From: Ottelia alismoides
Taxonomy: Eukaryota > Streptophyta > Magnoliopsida > Alismatales > Hydrocharitaceae
DNA: 64,000 nt
Assembly (NCBI GenBank): GCA_037367405.1
Contig: JAZKJV010005774.1
Coordinates: 124,001-188,000 of the forward strand
Direction of reading: 5' to 3'
Shown here: positions 23,730 to 35,859 of the stretch, piece by piece
Layout of the letters: each line of letters begins with the position of its first letter
Position numbering within the stretch: the first letter of the stretch is position 1
The notes under the pieces: model-generated
What the model saw: the letters and a program-made list of their open reading frames with translations, nothing else
Database searches by the model: none
What the model was told of the DNA's origin: nothing
Program-made: the position numbers and the translations under genes

Positions 23730-25884
23730 ATAGTCCCCCCAGACCTTTGACAAATAGGGCACGACCATACAAAATCCATAGCATCTCTAAACATGGTTAG
23801 CTAATAAAGTCCACATTGAAGTACTTTGTGAGTGGTTCTTTTTCCTGAAGAGTGTCCTCCGGCTTCTAATGAAAGACCATGTGTGAGGACACTGTGGTAC
23901 TCTCCTGAGGAATACACCTTCTCCAAACACAATCCGGACCTTCAAAGACAAAGAACAGATCCTCCCAATGGTATATCATCGAATCTGACTTTAGTCGGTC
24001 AATACTACTCCTAGTCGACCCATTGGAAACTTGCTTAGAGAAAAGATAGTTCACCATGTTGGCATACCTCTGAAGTGAATCGACAACACAAATAGACTCA
24101 TCTGGAAAGATATCTCTGATTGGTTCTGAGTCAGGGGAATCCTTCAACTCCAAATGGGGATAAATGATCAGCCACTACATTCTTAACGCTAGGTTTATCC
24201 GTAATCTCCAAATCAAACTCATGGAGTAACATGATCCACCTAAGAAGACGTGCCTTCACATTCCTCTTTTCCATGAGATATTTAATAGATGTATGATCTG
24301 TGTAGATGGTCACCTTAGAGTTTAAAATATGTGACATAAACTTTTCGAGAGACCAAACTACTGTGAGCATTTCCTTTTCACTAAGTGTATAATTTTTCTA
24401 TGCTTGATCTAAAAATTTGCTCGTATAGTGAATTGCAAATGGAATCCATTCTCGTCATTGACCTAATACAAATCCTATAGCAAAATTCGATGTAGCAGTC
24501 ATGATCTCAAAGGGAAGAGACCAATTAGGAGCTTGCAAAATCGACGAGTCACAAAATTTTCTTTTTAAGAGCTCAAAGGCCTCAAGACACTTGTGATCTA
24601 CAACAAACTATGTCTTTTACTAAGAGCTCTGTTAGTGGTCGAGAAATATTAGAGAAATCTTGAATGAACATTCTATAGAATCAAAAGTGTCCCAAAAATG
24701 ACCTAACTGACTTGATGTTGATTGGTGGATCAAGTTTCTTGATCACATCCACCTTGGCAGGGTCAACCTCCATTCCCTTCTGTGAGATGATGTGCCCCAA
24801 CACGATACCCTCCTTAACCAAAAATGACTCTTTTTCTAGGAGAGTACCTACACCTTTGTAGTACTCGGTCCAAGTACGCTAAATATGAATCAAATGATTC
24901 ACCATGAACTGAGAAATCATCCATGAAGACCTCAAGAAAACCCCCACCATTTTTGCAATGCGATGATAATGCATCACTGAAAAGTACATGTGGTATTACA
25001 AAGCCTAAATGGCATGTGCCTGAATGCATACATACCGAAAGGATAAGTAAAGGTGATCTTTTCCTGATCTTAAGGGGTGATGACTGCCTTATTATAGCTC
25101 AAGTACCCATCAATAAAATAGAAGAACTTTTTCCCTTCTAGTCTCTCAAAGATCTGATCGATAAAAGGTAAGGGAAAGTGATCTTTTCTGGTCGCGTCAT
25201 TCAAGCATCAATAGTCAACACATATGCGACACGACATGGGTACTCATGTCACGATCTCAACTCCTAAATCATTGGTGATCATCTAAATGCCCAACTTCTT
25301 CGGGACAACATGTAGGGGTCCACCCACATGGAATCTGATATGGGGTAAATAAAACCCGCTCCGCACTATTTCTCGATCTCTTTCTTCACTGCTTCCCCCA
25401 TATTAGGGTCTAATCTTCTTTGAAGCTCACGAAAAGGTTTGGCATTATCCTCAACATAAATGTGGTGTGAACAGAGTGCGTGGTTTATACCCACGAGATC
25501 TTACACCGTCCACCTTATAGCCTTGTGGTTCTTCTCTAAGACTTGTAACAACCTAGACTCCTATTCAACAGTCAGCTTAGAACTAATGATGACATGAAAT
25601 CTATATTTGGGTCCCACAAGAAAGGTGTACTTTAGTGTAGGAGGTAACGGCTTCAGCTCTAACAAAGTAGAATCATCAAACAAATCACGATGGACCATCT
25701 CTAATCTGGTTCCATGTTGCATGAAGACGGAACTAACTCAGCTGTGCATGCCACCAACTCTGTTGTATAAGGAGTCGGGTCGCCAAAGAAATGAGATAAT
25801 TCAACCAAAGACGTGTCCGACTCAAGATCTAATCCCTTGACTATTCCATAGAAGAAGGAACTGACAGATATGAAAGGATCTCTG

Positions 25885-25889
25885 AGTCA
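25885..25889. repeat. Candidate target site AGTCA left of element D
   Basis: These five bases immediately precede D's LTR start (TGATGAATATCC at 25890). The matching copy should follow D's 3' LTR beyond the right edge. Confidence 0.5.
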
Positions 25890-27513
25890 TGATGAATATC
25901 CATTACATCACCTTTATTCTTTCATTTTGACCTTAAATCCCTAGCTAAATGCATGTAGACACCATTAATTTGTCAAAATAAACACTTTTTTAACTGTATA
26001 AAATAATGTACATTTTATGTATTTAGTTTCAAAATTAAGGAATAAAGGAAGAAAAGAAAAAGAAAGGAGACACCATAGGTGTTGAGTGACCCTAGACCCC
26101 GAGACCCAGCCATCACAATGACTTGGTTGACAAGGAATAAAGTAGGGGAGATAGGGCAACATAATTATACAGAAATCACATCAAAAACCTAATTTTTAAT
26201 TTATCTATAATTACATTTTGGCACCTATTTTATTCTTTATTATTTATACATCAAATCAAGAAACTTTGTACATGAAAGGTCTAGAACAAAATACATAGAA
26301 AAATACAAAATTTATTTCACATAAAAATAATACACAATGTGCTTCTACAATCAAAATAAAATTCCAAATTCCAAATTTCCCAGACCTGTATCTCCTCCAT
26401 ATGAACTCATAATTCATCAAAATCGCCTTTTATTATATATAAATTTTAATTAGCTATTTAATAGATGGTTTCATTTAATTTGAAGTTAAGATGCAAAAGT
26501 CAGGTTTTGGACCCCTATTATACATTATACCTGTATAAAATATTCATTTTATTTATATTTTTATATTTTCATTATTATATGATTTTAAATTTTGCATATA
26601 TAATTTATAACCCATTTCCATAAATAAATTAAATAAAACCATTAAAATAAAATAAATAATACATTAAAAATACATAAATGAATTACCTATACATACACCT
26701 ATATAATAAATACATCTATTTATTTAAATGTACAAATAACTTCTAAAAAATATAAGAAAATATATTTTTATGTATTTAAATAAGTTATAAATACATAAAT
26801 TATGTGTATAAAATAATAAAATGAAAAATACAAAATAAAAATAAAACCTACAATTCATAGGTAAATATACATATGATTATACTTATAAATATTGGCCTAC
26901 GATAAATGACCTTGTATAAATAAATAAAAATAGGAATTAAATACTATCTAAAATTAAAAGTATTTTCATTTTATAGACAAAATTTAATTAATTCATTTAT
27001 TATTTATTATTCATTTTTAAAACATTTTGGCCTAGGAGTTTTATAGTTGGTCCACATGGACTAACCAGAAAGCTCCGTTAGTTGACCCAATTCAACTACC
27101 CCCTCCGCCTCCTATATTCCAACACCTCCCTCAAGCACTCAACTTTTCGCTTTTTTCCCAAGAATCCTAATGATCGATTTGCCTTGAGCATTTAACAAAA
27201 AAATATCGATGGGATATCCTTGATTCACGCATGATCCTCAGATCCCATCAATCTGCTTTGAATCGTCCTCCATTCGATCCGCAACTTCGCCCTTCATTCT
27301 ATTTGTAAAAGAGCTCTTCCGTCCACCATTTGAAGTTCGGCCCCTCTTCATTGATCGTTAGCCCTCAAATCGGTACTTTTAGCCACACTGGTGACATCAA
27401 ATTCTGATTTGCAGTGAGGAGAGGTTAAGGAGGAGAAGATCCAATCTCATCAACTCATCGACCGCAGTCTCTCCTTGTGAAACCGTGCGACCCTCAGTTT
27501 TCCCTTGTTATCA
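25890..27513 (+). repeat. 5' LTR of element D, shortened
   Basis: It starts TGATGAATATCCATTACATCA and ends TTATCA just before the PBS. At 1624 bases it is less than half the length of the B and C LTRs. It keeps the AT-rich outer part, a decayed G-box palindrome (27043-27068, CACATG instead of CACGTG), W-box remnants and the terminal block, but the TTTGCA/CCCCTG repeats and the A/T-rich tail are missing. An internal deletion is the simplest reading. Confidence 0.75.
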
Positions 27514-27515
27514 GA

Positions 27516-27533
27516 TGGCGACGTTACCGGGGA
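27516..27533 (+). promoter_or_regulatory. Primer-binding site of element D
   Basis: TGGCGACGTTACCGGGGA differs at two positions from the tRNA-Asp-type PBS of element A (positions 6 and 11) and lies two bases after the LTR end. Confidence 0.8.
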
Positions 27534-29448
27534 GCAATGAGCGTAGCTTAATTGTATGTCATTCTTTGTATAGTCATTTATTTGATTCATTATTTTCTTG
27601 TTGTAAATATTCGGTGATGTATTTTTATTCCATTAATTATTTATTTAATCTTGTAAATATTTATTGATCTGTTGAGTTAATTTGATTATATATGCTAATG
27701 CAATCTTTTTGCGACTTTGATGCGAGGACCCGCTATGCGAGGACGGCTTTCTAGGAAGCCGATGCAGCCAAGTTTGGGGGAGATTGGTCTTCTCTCTATG
27801 AAAAGTTGGTGAGAGCACCAAGGACGCAAATAGAAGAAATTAGCTAAGAATCAATTTAAAATCCATTTACGTAATTTATGGTGAGAGAGACAATTTTGGC
27901 ATGTATATATTTAGACTCTACTCTTCACAATGAGGTCCAGTGCCCGGGTGTTGGTTCACCTGCGGGTCTCGTCGTAGTTTTCCACATTGTCGCCTTATTT
28001 TATTTTGTTTCCCACTGTTTTGAGTTTTCCGCCTTATTTCTATTTGTTTCGTGTGCATGAAGCCCCTAGACTTAGGTTGCTTGACTCAATAACTAGGTCC
28101 AAACCTTAATAAGAATGCATGTTCATACAATCTATTACGTACAGATCTAGTCAAATTAATAATGTTGGTAATTCAGATCTGAGACTGCATGCCGATAGAG
28201 GTCGTATACAACATGTGCATGACTCGTTGTAGCAGGCATCGATCGACATCAGAGACCGGACCTTGGTCTCATTTCTGAATAACTAACAACGGGTTCTTCA
28301 CAATTAATAGTAGCTACTATTTAGGGTGATTTTGTCGATTGCACACCACCATGTAGATAGGTTTAAAAATTATATTTTGCATACCGCATGAAGAGAGCTG
28401 AGAAGCACTGTCAGTCCTCTAACTCAGCATGCATCATTAGATTCAATGATGAGATTTACATCATTGAATCGACTTGCATGACTTTTTCGTTATCTCCCTT
28501 TGATTTTGAGCACCTAGGACTTAAATGAGAATATACAAACACGATAGGCGCTTGTATGAAAACAGACTCAAAAAAAGTGAAAATCTAAAAATTAAAATAA
28601 GGGGACTGCTAATTAAACTTTAACCTTAATTAAAATCTATAATGGACTATCATTGCTTTGGGTTCATAAAGCCCTCATTGTTTTCAGGTACCTTAGGAGG
28701 GGACCAAAACCCCTCCCATGAGCGAGGAACGACCCGCTATGGAATAGAGCCCAAATCCCAGTCTATAACTGCCCTGTGTATCGCCTAGATTGTCGAAGTA
28801 ATGATGCTTCTATCGTACGAAACCGAGTAGAGCCTTGTCAATGATGGTGTTCCTACCTTGTGTGGAACATCGACATGGTCTGAAGTACCGAGCACATGCC
28901 ACGCCTTCACAGGGTGTCTCTCTCATCGGTTTGCGTCTGAGTAGGTTCTTGCACGCTCATGGGTGATTCCGTTGCGAGCGAGAACCGAAGTAGCAGTTTT
29001 GCCTATCGGCTTCCTCTATCTATTTCTTTGGATGAGTAGGGATCCAGAAAGGGTTACAAGGACCTCAAAAAGTACAGACTACAGGTTACAAAGGAGGAGG
29101 ACAAGTACGGGATAATTTTCTGGCACTACTCTCTCTCCTATAGGGTTAGCGTGCTAAGGACTTGTTATAAGATACGCTTGAAATAACAACTCTAAAACTG
29201 AAAAGATAATAAGTAGCCGAACCTTCACGACTTCACATGGCGTGAGTTGGTGAATCCAATTTTGTATTGTGTTTGTATAGATCTAGATTAAGGTTCAAAG
29301 ATCAAGTTCCGCGCACTTGTGCAAATTTTTTCATGTTTTTCTCCCTTTGACCACCGCTCAGTTTTGAGCCTTTCTACTCTTTTACATTCCAGTTTAGTCC
29401 TCGTTGATCAATTTATCTTTCTTCCTATATCTACCCTCCTCTTGCTTC
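27534..29448 (+). other. Element D 5' leader
   Basis: No gene is seen. Blocks shared with the leaders of B and C include AAGCCCCTAGACTTAGG near 28060, CTCAGCATGCATCATT near 28420 and GCCCTCATTGTTTTCAGG near 28670. Confidence 0.65.
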
Positions 29449-30794
29449 ATGATGTCGATCCATGGATGGTTTAGTTGGGATCCCGCTGACATCTACATTG
29501 ATTCCATGGACTCGACCTCGCCAATAATTCGAAGCAATTCCCGAGAACTCAATCCGGACCTTGCGGGTCGATCTCCAGACTCCTCGTCTTCTACCCTTCC
29601 TTTTGATCACCCAATAAATCGGGACCACTCTTGTCTCACTTTCTCCATTGTGAATGAAAGTTGATTGCAGTCCATATCCTTTTTCGTTCACAACACTCTG
29701 GAATTGACCCTAATTTCATATTCATCTTGGTAGCTGGGATTCGAATACAAGTGGTCTGATTGGAATTCTCTCGTCTTGCAGATAGAAGACAAACCAAGCC
29801 GTGGATCCCAATCCAGAATTCATCTCCTCAGATTCAGACCCTGAAAAGGCTCCTCAAGGAAAGGGCAAGGCTCAGCAACCTCCTTATCCTGAGCAGGGAC
29901 GGATGCCTGACCAGAACCAAGTGAGCGCTCAGTTGCTGGCTTCCATCCAGGCCATCCAACAACAGTTAATAGAGCAAGTCCTAGCACAGACTGCATTCCA
30001 GGAAATGATGAATGATGTTATGAATAGACCAGAAGGAGGAGGAGGTAGACCAGGAGGAGGAGGTGGTGGACCCCATGATAATCCAGAAGAGGAAGAGCCT
30101 AAACAAGGAAGGCCGAAACCTACATTGAAAGAGACATATAACCCTAGAGACAACCGGATGATCGAGTGGATCCACATACCACTGGTGCACGCTCAGTTTG
30201 AGCTAAAGTCTCAATTCCTTGCTCTTTTTCCTTCTTTCCACGAGGATACCAATGAAGAGCCTTACATTCATCTACCTCAATTTTCCTGCATCTGTCGTAC
30301 TACCCACTACCCCAATGTCCTTTTAGATGTAGTGAAGATGATGGTGTTCCCTTTCAGTCTACAAGATAAGGTCCTCTACTGGGTCAACCATCTGGGGAAG
30401 GTCATGATGACTTGGGAGGAGCTAAAGTCCGTCTTCTTGCACAAATTCTATCCTCTCGGTCGGCTCAACTAGATGCATGCGAGAATTAGCAACTTATCTC
30501 AAGGAGTCCACGGATCCATTCATGAAGCCTGGGAGAGATTCACAGATCTGCAGGAGAAATGCGCCCATCATGAAATCCCAAGGACCATCTTGGTCCAACA
30601 CTTCTTCGGTGGCCTGAACATAGAGAGTCAAAGGCTCGTTGACGCAGCCTGTGAGGGCTCACAGTTTAATAAGGATGAAGGCGTCGTATGTTTGACTTTT
30701 GAGGAAATGCCTAAAGGAAAGGCTGCCCTCTCTTCATCCAAGGCATATTAAAAGCAACACCAGATCCTCCAGAAGCAAGTTCATATGGAAGCGT
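29449..30794 (+). pseudogene. gag: Element D gag, N-terminal part, cut by element B
   Basis: The first ATG that fits (29449) reads MMSIHGWFSWDPADIYIDSM, then Ser-rich sequence resembling the N-termini of A and C gag. The frame is lost before 29801, where MDPNP-like sequence and a Gln-rich stretch precede a poly-Gly tract (about 30030-30070). The capsid domain follows: TLKETYNPRDNRM, then FHEDTNEEPYIHL, and WEELKSVFLHKFYPLGRLN up to a TAG at 30470-30472. It continues in frame with ISNLSQG, then HEAWERFTDLQEKCAHH and VQHFFGGLN, and stops at 30749. Gag forms the virus-like particle; this copy is dead. A CTTGCAG before 29782 could be a splice acceptor, but a simple frameshift explains the break as well. 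Confidence 0.8.
30790..30794. repeat. Target-site duplication AGCGT, left copy (element B)
   Basis: AGCGT precedes the TG of B's 5' LTR and is repeated at 61811-61815 directly after the CA of its 3' LTR. Confidence 0.92.
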
Positions 30795-33700
30795 TGATGA
30801 ATCTACGTTTCATCGTCTTTATTCTGTCATTTTGGCCTTAAAACCCCTAGTAAATGTGTGTAAATAGGCTTAATTTAGGCATTTTAGCATTCATGCATCA
30901 TTGTGTAAATATTGTATAAAATGTGGTTTTTAAAGCCAAAATTATAGAATAAAGAAAAGAAAAGAAAAAGAATAAAATATTGTAAATATTTTATGACCCG
31001 AAACCCTGAGACCTAGGCATCCCGATGACTAGGTCGACAAGGAATAAAGTAGGGGAGATAAGGGCCAAAAATACAATACAAATTCCTTTTATTTTATTCA
31101 TTCCTTATTCATTTTGGGACCTATTTTTTGTTCTACTTTTTATACCTCAAATAAAGAAACTTTGAACATGAAAATTGTAGATAATTAAATAAACAAAAAT
31201 ACAAAATTGATTTCACCTAAAAATAATGTACGGATAAAAAGTTGAAGTCTGAATAAAATTCCAGAATGCCAACTTTCCAAACCTGTATCTCGCAAATAAA
31301 AACTCGAAATGCGTCAAACTCACCTTTAATTGTATATAATTTAAAATAAGCTATTTAATGGCGGTAGTTTCGCATTCGGCGGAGCTACGGTTTGAAAGTT
31401 GACTTTTGGACCCCTATTGTATACTTGTACAGATTAAAATAATCATTTTATTTATTATTCATTATTTTTATAGTCTTATATTTTTATAATTTCATAAATA
31501 TTGCTTATAATTTATTTGTATATTAAAATTAGAATAAAAACTCAAAGAAAACGTAAAAATAAAATGTTTGTATATTATACATAGGTATAGGACCTATACA
31601 CAAACCTACACAATTCAAATTTATATTTTATTAAGTGTATAAAATATATCAGAAAAATAAAATAAAAATATATTTAAGTGTATAAAAATATTCTATGAAT
31701 TTATAAAATAATAAACAAAAATAAATAAATTAAAATTCATAAAATAAAAATAAATTATTAAAATATATAGATAATATACCTAGAAAGGCTAAAACAGGTA
31801 ACTTGTAAATTAATACCTCTAAAAAAATTATAATAAATTAATTCATAAAATAATAAATAATTTTTTTATAACCAAAAATTAATAAAATCATTTATTATTT
31901 TTAATAGATTTTACAAATCTTTTTTTCCAAGGAATTTTCTGGTTGGTCTACGTGGACCAACCAGAAGACTCCGTTGGTTGACCTCGGTCAACTCTCTGAC
32001 CGAGGTCTGAAGCCTGTCAGAAATGGGTTTTGACCCGTTTTCTCCCTTTTTTCGAGGGCACGCCTTGCACCATCTTGTGTTAGACTCTTCATGACTTTTC
32101 AAGCCCAAGATTCCATGATTCACGCCAATAGCTTTTTTCGGGGATTGGATCAAAGATCCACCCGTTTCCGCCTCGTTCTTCTCGCCCACTTCACCACATC
32201 TTCAAAAACCACCCTTCTCCTCCATTCCAATTTTGAACCCCATTTGACCCATTCTGGCCCTCCTTGTTTGTGCTCCGGACTGGTGGTGGTGACAGCACCA
32301 CCTCCAGCCATCCAGGGCAGCGGTTTATGCGTTGATTGGGCGTCTCCACCAACCATCTCCGGCCCTTGGCCGTGAGGTTTTCATCTCGCCGTTCCTAGGC
32401 TCGAGGTCATTTTTCTTCTTATTTCTTTCGTCGTTTAGTAGCTGTTAGTCTTAGGTTTAGCTTCATGCATTCAATAGATGGTCTCATCGATTAATCACCT
32501 TAGGTTTCCCAATCAAACACTTCGTCAGAGCTCTTGAGCTCCGGCGACCACCTTCACCACTCCACACCATCGATTTTTGCCAATAAGCTTTGGGTTCTGC
32601 ACCTTCTTTTGCTGCTATGCCTTGTTTGACACTTGCAGGATCCAAGGGAGGCATCGAGCCTTGACTTTTTTTTCCCAGAAGGGGCCCCAGGTTCGCCAGA
32701 GCGTCATCGAGCCGCTGAAGGCCCTCCACCGGTCTTTGGCCCAACCTAAGGTGCCTGGGAGGTACGGCGTTGCTACAGGAGCTTCAAGGGCTGGCCGTGG
32801 AGCTTCCAGGTGCCTGGAGACTTGGCCGTTCGATCCACCTTTCCCGTTCTAATCTAAGCCGTTGAGGGAGAAGGGGTATCATGCAACCTGGGTTCGACAC
32901 GTGGCATAAGTAAGACATCATCAACCGTTGGATCCCCAGGCTTTGGGAATTTTGCAGTCATATCCCAGAGAGTTTTTGTATTTACCAGTTAATATTTAAC
33001 CACTCATCGGACATTCTAAACTTTTACGAATTTTGCGTAACGCCCCCTGGTGTTTTGTAAAATTGCCTTTCCCCCCCGACCAGCTCACGTATCCAGTGCA
33101 CGTGAGCTTGGTCTTTTTGCATAAACCCCTGGGCAGGTTAGGTATTTACATTAAGTGCCAAAACATTTTATATCAGTTGATAGTTTTTGGAGAAATTGCA
33201 ATTAAGCCCCTCCAGATTTTGATCTTATCAAGAACGTCCTCGCCAGGCGCGCATGCTCTAGCACGTGGGATCTGGCTATTTTGCAGTGAAGGACCTGTAA
33301 TTTTGATTATTTATATTTGGTCCTAAAAAGTTTTTATTTCATTATATATTTTGTGAGAAAATTGCAGCTTGGCCCCTCAACTCTTTGCATATTACATAAA
33401 TGCCCCTGCCATGAATGATTTTTCTTTTTGTTTCTAGTATTTAATTCATGCATCTATAAAGCCCCAAAAATTACCAAAAAAATAGCATAGCTTCTTGTTG
33501 CATCATATTATCGCGACATATTTTTATTTTGCATAATTATTGCATTTTGATATTTATAAAAAATAAAAAACAACCATTTTCAGCATTGTTTGCATTATAA
33601 AATCCATGAAAAATATAAAATCACCTCAAAAAATTCCCAAAAAATATATTTTGCATATTTTAGTGTGTTTTAACTTCAGTCCAAAAATCATAAAAAAATA

Positions 33701-34486
33701 TAAAAGAAAACTTCTAAAAATTAGAAAACCCAAAAACCTTCATAAAATCTTAAAAATTCCACAAAAATCCTAAAAATACAATTTCAGTTTCTGAATTTTC
33801 TCTGATTTATTAGCTTTGATTTAAAATTAATTTGAGGTATTTTGGATACTGTTTAATATTTTTCTTCCTCATTTTAATTTCAGCCAGCAACCTAATTCAC
33901 TATTTTCTAGTATTTTTGACTTTAAAAACACCAAAAAATTAGGAAAATCTAGAAAAATCACAAAAACATTAGAAAAATATAAAAACACCTAAAAACATTT
34001 TATTCCCTAATTTTTGAGTATTTTCCCTTATTTTTATAAATACCTTATCCTCTCTTTTCTTATATTGCATATATATTCCTTTTAAAAGAAAATATAAAAA
34101 ATATAAAATATAAATAGAAAATATAAAATCAGTAAATTAAAAATCAAAATATAAAAATATAAAATTAAAAAAAAACTAAAAATATATAAAATTTAAAACC
34201 CACAAAAACATTGCATTTGTAGGCAAATATTCACAGTCACACATTTTGTGCATTCGCTTGCCCCGTTCTACCCTGTCTGCTCCCTGTGTTTGACCTCTAC
34301 ACATACTTGCACCTATACACATCTTGTTGTAGAGTTATAATAAATTTTAACTCCGCACCACTTTTCATTGCTTGATTTCTGTTGTGGGTTAATTGTTGTT
34401 TGAATTGCGGATTTCATGTGGTCGATTCAGCGATTGAGTTCCCACCTTGGGTGGAACTCAAGATAACCGATTTTCTCGATTCAGCA
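30795..34486 (+). repeat. 5' LTR of element B
   Basis: The 3692-base LTR starts TGATGAATCT and ends TTCAGCA. The outer AT-rich region is followed by a G-box palindrome (31939-31964, one mismatch) and W-box pair (31977-31992), a GC-rich block (32000-32900), TTTGCA/CCCC repeats (32950-33420) and an A/T-rich tail. It differs from the 3' LTR at 7 of the first 86 positions and lacks about 130 bases that the 3' LTR has at about 60025-60150. Confidence 0.92.
31939..31992 (+). promoter_or_regulatory. G-box/W-box module of B's 5' LTR
   Basis: The palindrome reads CTGGTTGGTC around TACGTG, one change from CACGTG. It is followed by GTTGACC/GGTCAAC at 31977-31992. Confidence 0.55.
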
Positions 34487-34488
34487 AA

Positions 34489-34506
34489 TGGTGTCATTGC
34501 CGGGGA
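34489..34506 (+). promoter_or_regulatory. Primer-binding site of element B
   Basis: TGGTGTCATTGCCGGGGA lies two bases after the LTR and differs from A's PBS at three positions, all transitions (two C-to-T, one G-to-A). Confidence 0.85.
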
Positions 34507-35859
34507 GCAACAACGCGTAGTTTGTCTTTTTGTTTGATTGTGATCATTTGTCTCGTTTCGTGGCTTTTATTTTTGTGCTTATTTTATTGTCTTTATTTCT
34601 GATATATCTATTGAGCTATTTAACCCCTCTCTTTGTTGACTTCGTGCGCGGTACCGCAGATCGAGGGAGGCGCTCTACCCTAGGCGCCTGTGCACCCACG
34701 TGAAGCCGACGACAGTCTGCCAGCCTAGCACCTAGGAGACTTAGAGATTTTGAAGACCGAGCTCCTTTTTAGTTTCTGTATTTATTTTTGTAATTTTAAG
34801 TGAGAGAGAGACTCTATTTATTATAATAATACAGGTACTCTGAACATTGGACACTCGGGCCTAAATTCCAAGTGTTTGTACACTTGGGGGCTCACCGCTG
34901 CTTTTATCGGTTTTCATCATTTTTTTATTTGTTTTCCGATTTTATTTTCTTTCTTTTGTGTGATTGAGCCCTTAGTTTTTAGGCTTGTTTGATCGAGTAA
35001 ATTAGGTCCAAACACCTTAATATCTTGCATGTACCTATAGTGCGCTTTGGACTTAGTTTAAAACTTTAAACATTCGTCTCATCATCTTCAAGCCTTCATG
35101 CCGCGAGCCCATCCTGCCAAGCGCTGCTCCTGAACTCGATGTGTCGAGAGGAGGAGGGGTGAGCCTAGACCGGACTCCTGGATTGATGATTAGTGACCGA
35201 CTTGTGGTGCTTCACGCTAATAGCAGCTTCTCACACTTAGGGCGATTTCATCGGCTTTGCATTTGCATATAGAATAGGTTTTAATTCCGTTGAGCATCCT
35301 TGCATGTAGACTGTTGTAGGCAAGGTGAGCATTTATACTTTAGCATACATCATTGTTTTGCCACTTGCATTGCTTTTCCGTCTCTCTACCTCTGATTTTG
35401 ATCACCTATGAGCTTAAAAGAATTGACTCCTCGTTAGGATCGTGCATTCTCATTAAAAATCCAAAAAAAGTGATAACAAATAAAATTGGGACTGCTAACA
35501 TTACTTGACCCTAAAAAACAACCAAAAAGAAAAATCTTATATTTGGGCGAGTAATCCCCTCATTGTCTTCGTTTTACTTGCTCGCACATATGCTTAGAAT
35601 TAGTGCCAAAATCCCATTTCAGCCCCTAAGTGAGTGTGCAACTCTTTGACTTCTCACCTTACTCTAAAACAGACAAGATAAAAAGACCGACTTTTCGGTC
35701 TCTACCGAGTTGAGTAGGTGAATTGAGGGTTTGTTTTGTGTGAGTCTGTTTGTGTTTGCTTGTGTGTATACTAGGTCATCCCTACGCATTTGCGCCTTCT
35801 TCTTCACTTCTCTTGACTTGACCTTCGTGTTCTCCTGATCATTTCCTTTTTCTTTTGAG
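34507..35859 (+). other. Element B 5' leader
   Basis: No gene is seen. It shares blocks with the leaders of A, C and D: the GGAGGAGGGGTGAGCCTAGACC block near 35155, TTGCATGTAGACTGTTG near 35300, GGGACTGCTAACATTACTTG near 35490 and AATCCCCTCATTG near 35560. Their survival in an element without capsid or RT fits cis-acting signals such as packaging. Confidence 0.7.

Larger units (their letters stand above)
22709..25889 (-). pseudogene. pol: Element E pol remnant: RT, RNase H, integrase
   Basis: This is a strongly decayed Athila-type pol on the minus strand. From high to low coordinates: pre-RT linker (about 25880-25560); RT (about 25500-24560) with VFMDDFSV near 24930; RNase H (about 24550-24130) with YTDHTSIKYLM and VADHLS; the integrase zinc-finger region with CPICQRSGG near 23740; the catalytic core (about 23650-23200) with GIDFMGPF near 23610; and the integrase C-terminus (23197-22709) with YGKPC...WHDLHIRC and NGSVDIADL. 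Many stops and frameshifts separate the pieces. Element D inserted at 25890 and removed E's protease, gag and 5' LTR to the far side, outside the window. Confidence 0.85.
25890..30794 (+). mobile_element. Element D: Athila-type retrotransposon, 5' part
   Basis: D begins with a short LTR (25890-27513), PBS (27516-27533), leader and gag. Element B interrupts gag after AGCGT at 30790-30794, and D resumes at 61811 with the duplicated AGCGT. Protease is present at the right edge of the window; RT and the 3' LTR lie outside. Confidence 0.88.

Noticed and set aside
29929..30190. Minus-strand frames over D's gag with Pro/Ser runs
   Set aside because: They are the reverse reading of the poly-Gly and Glu-rich gag sequence.
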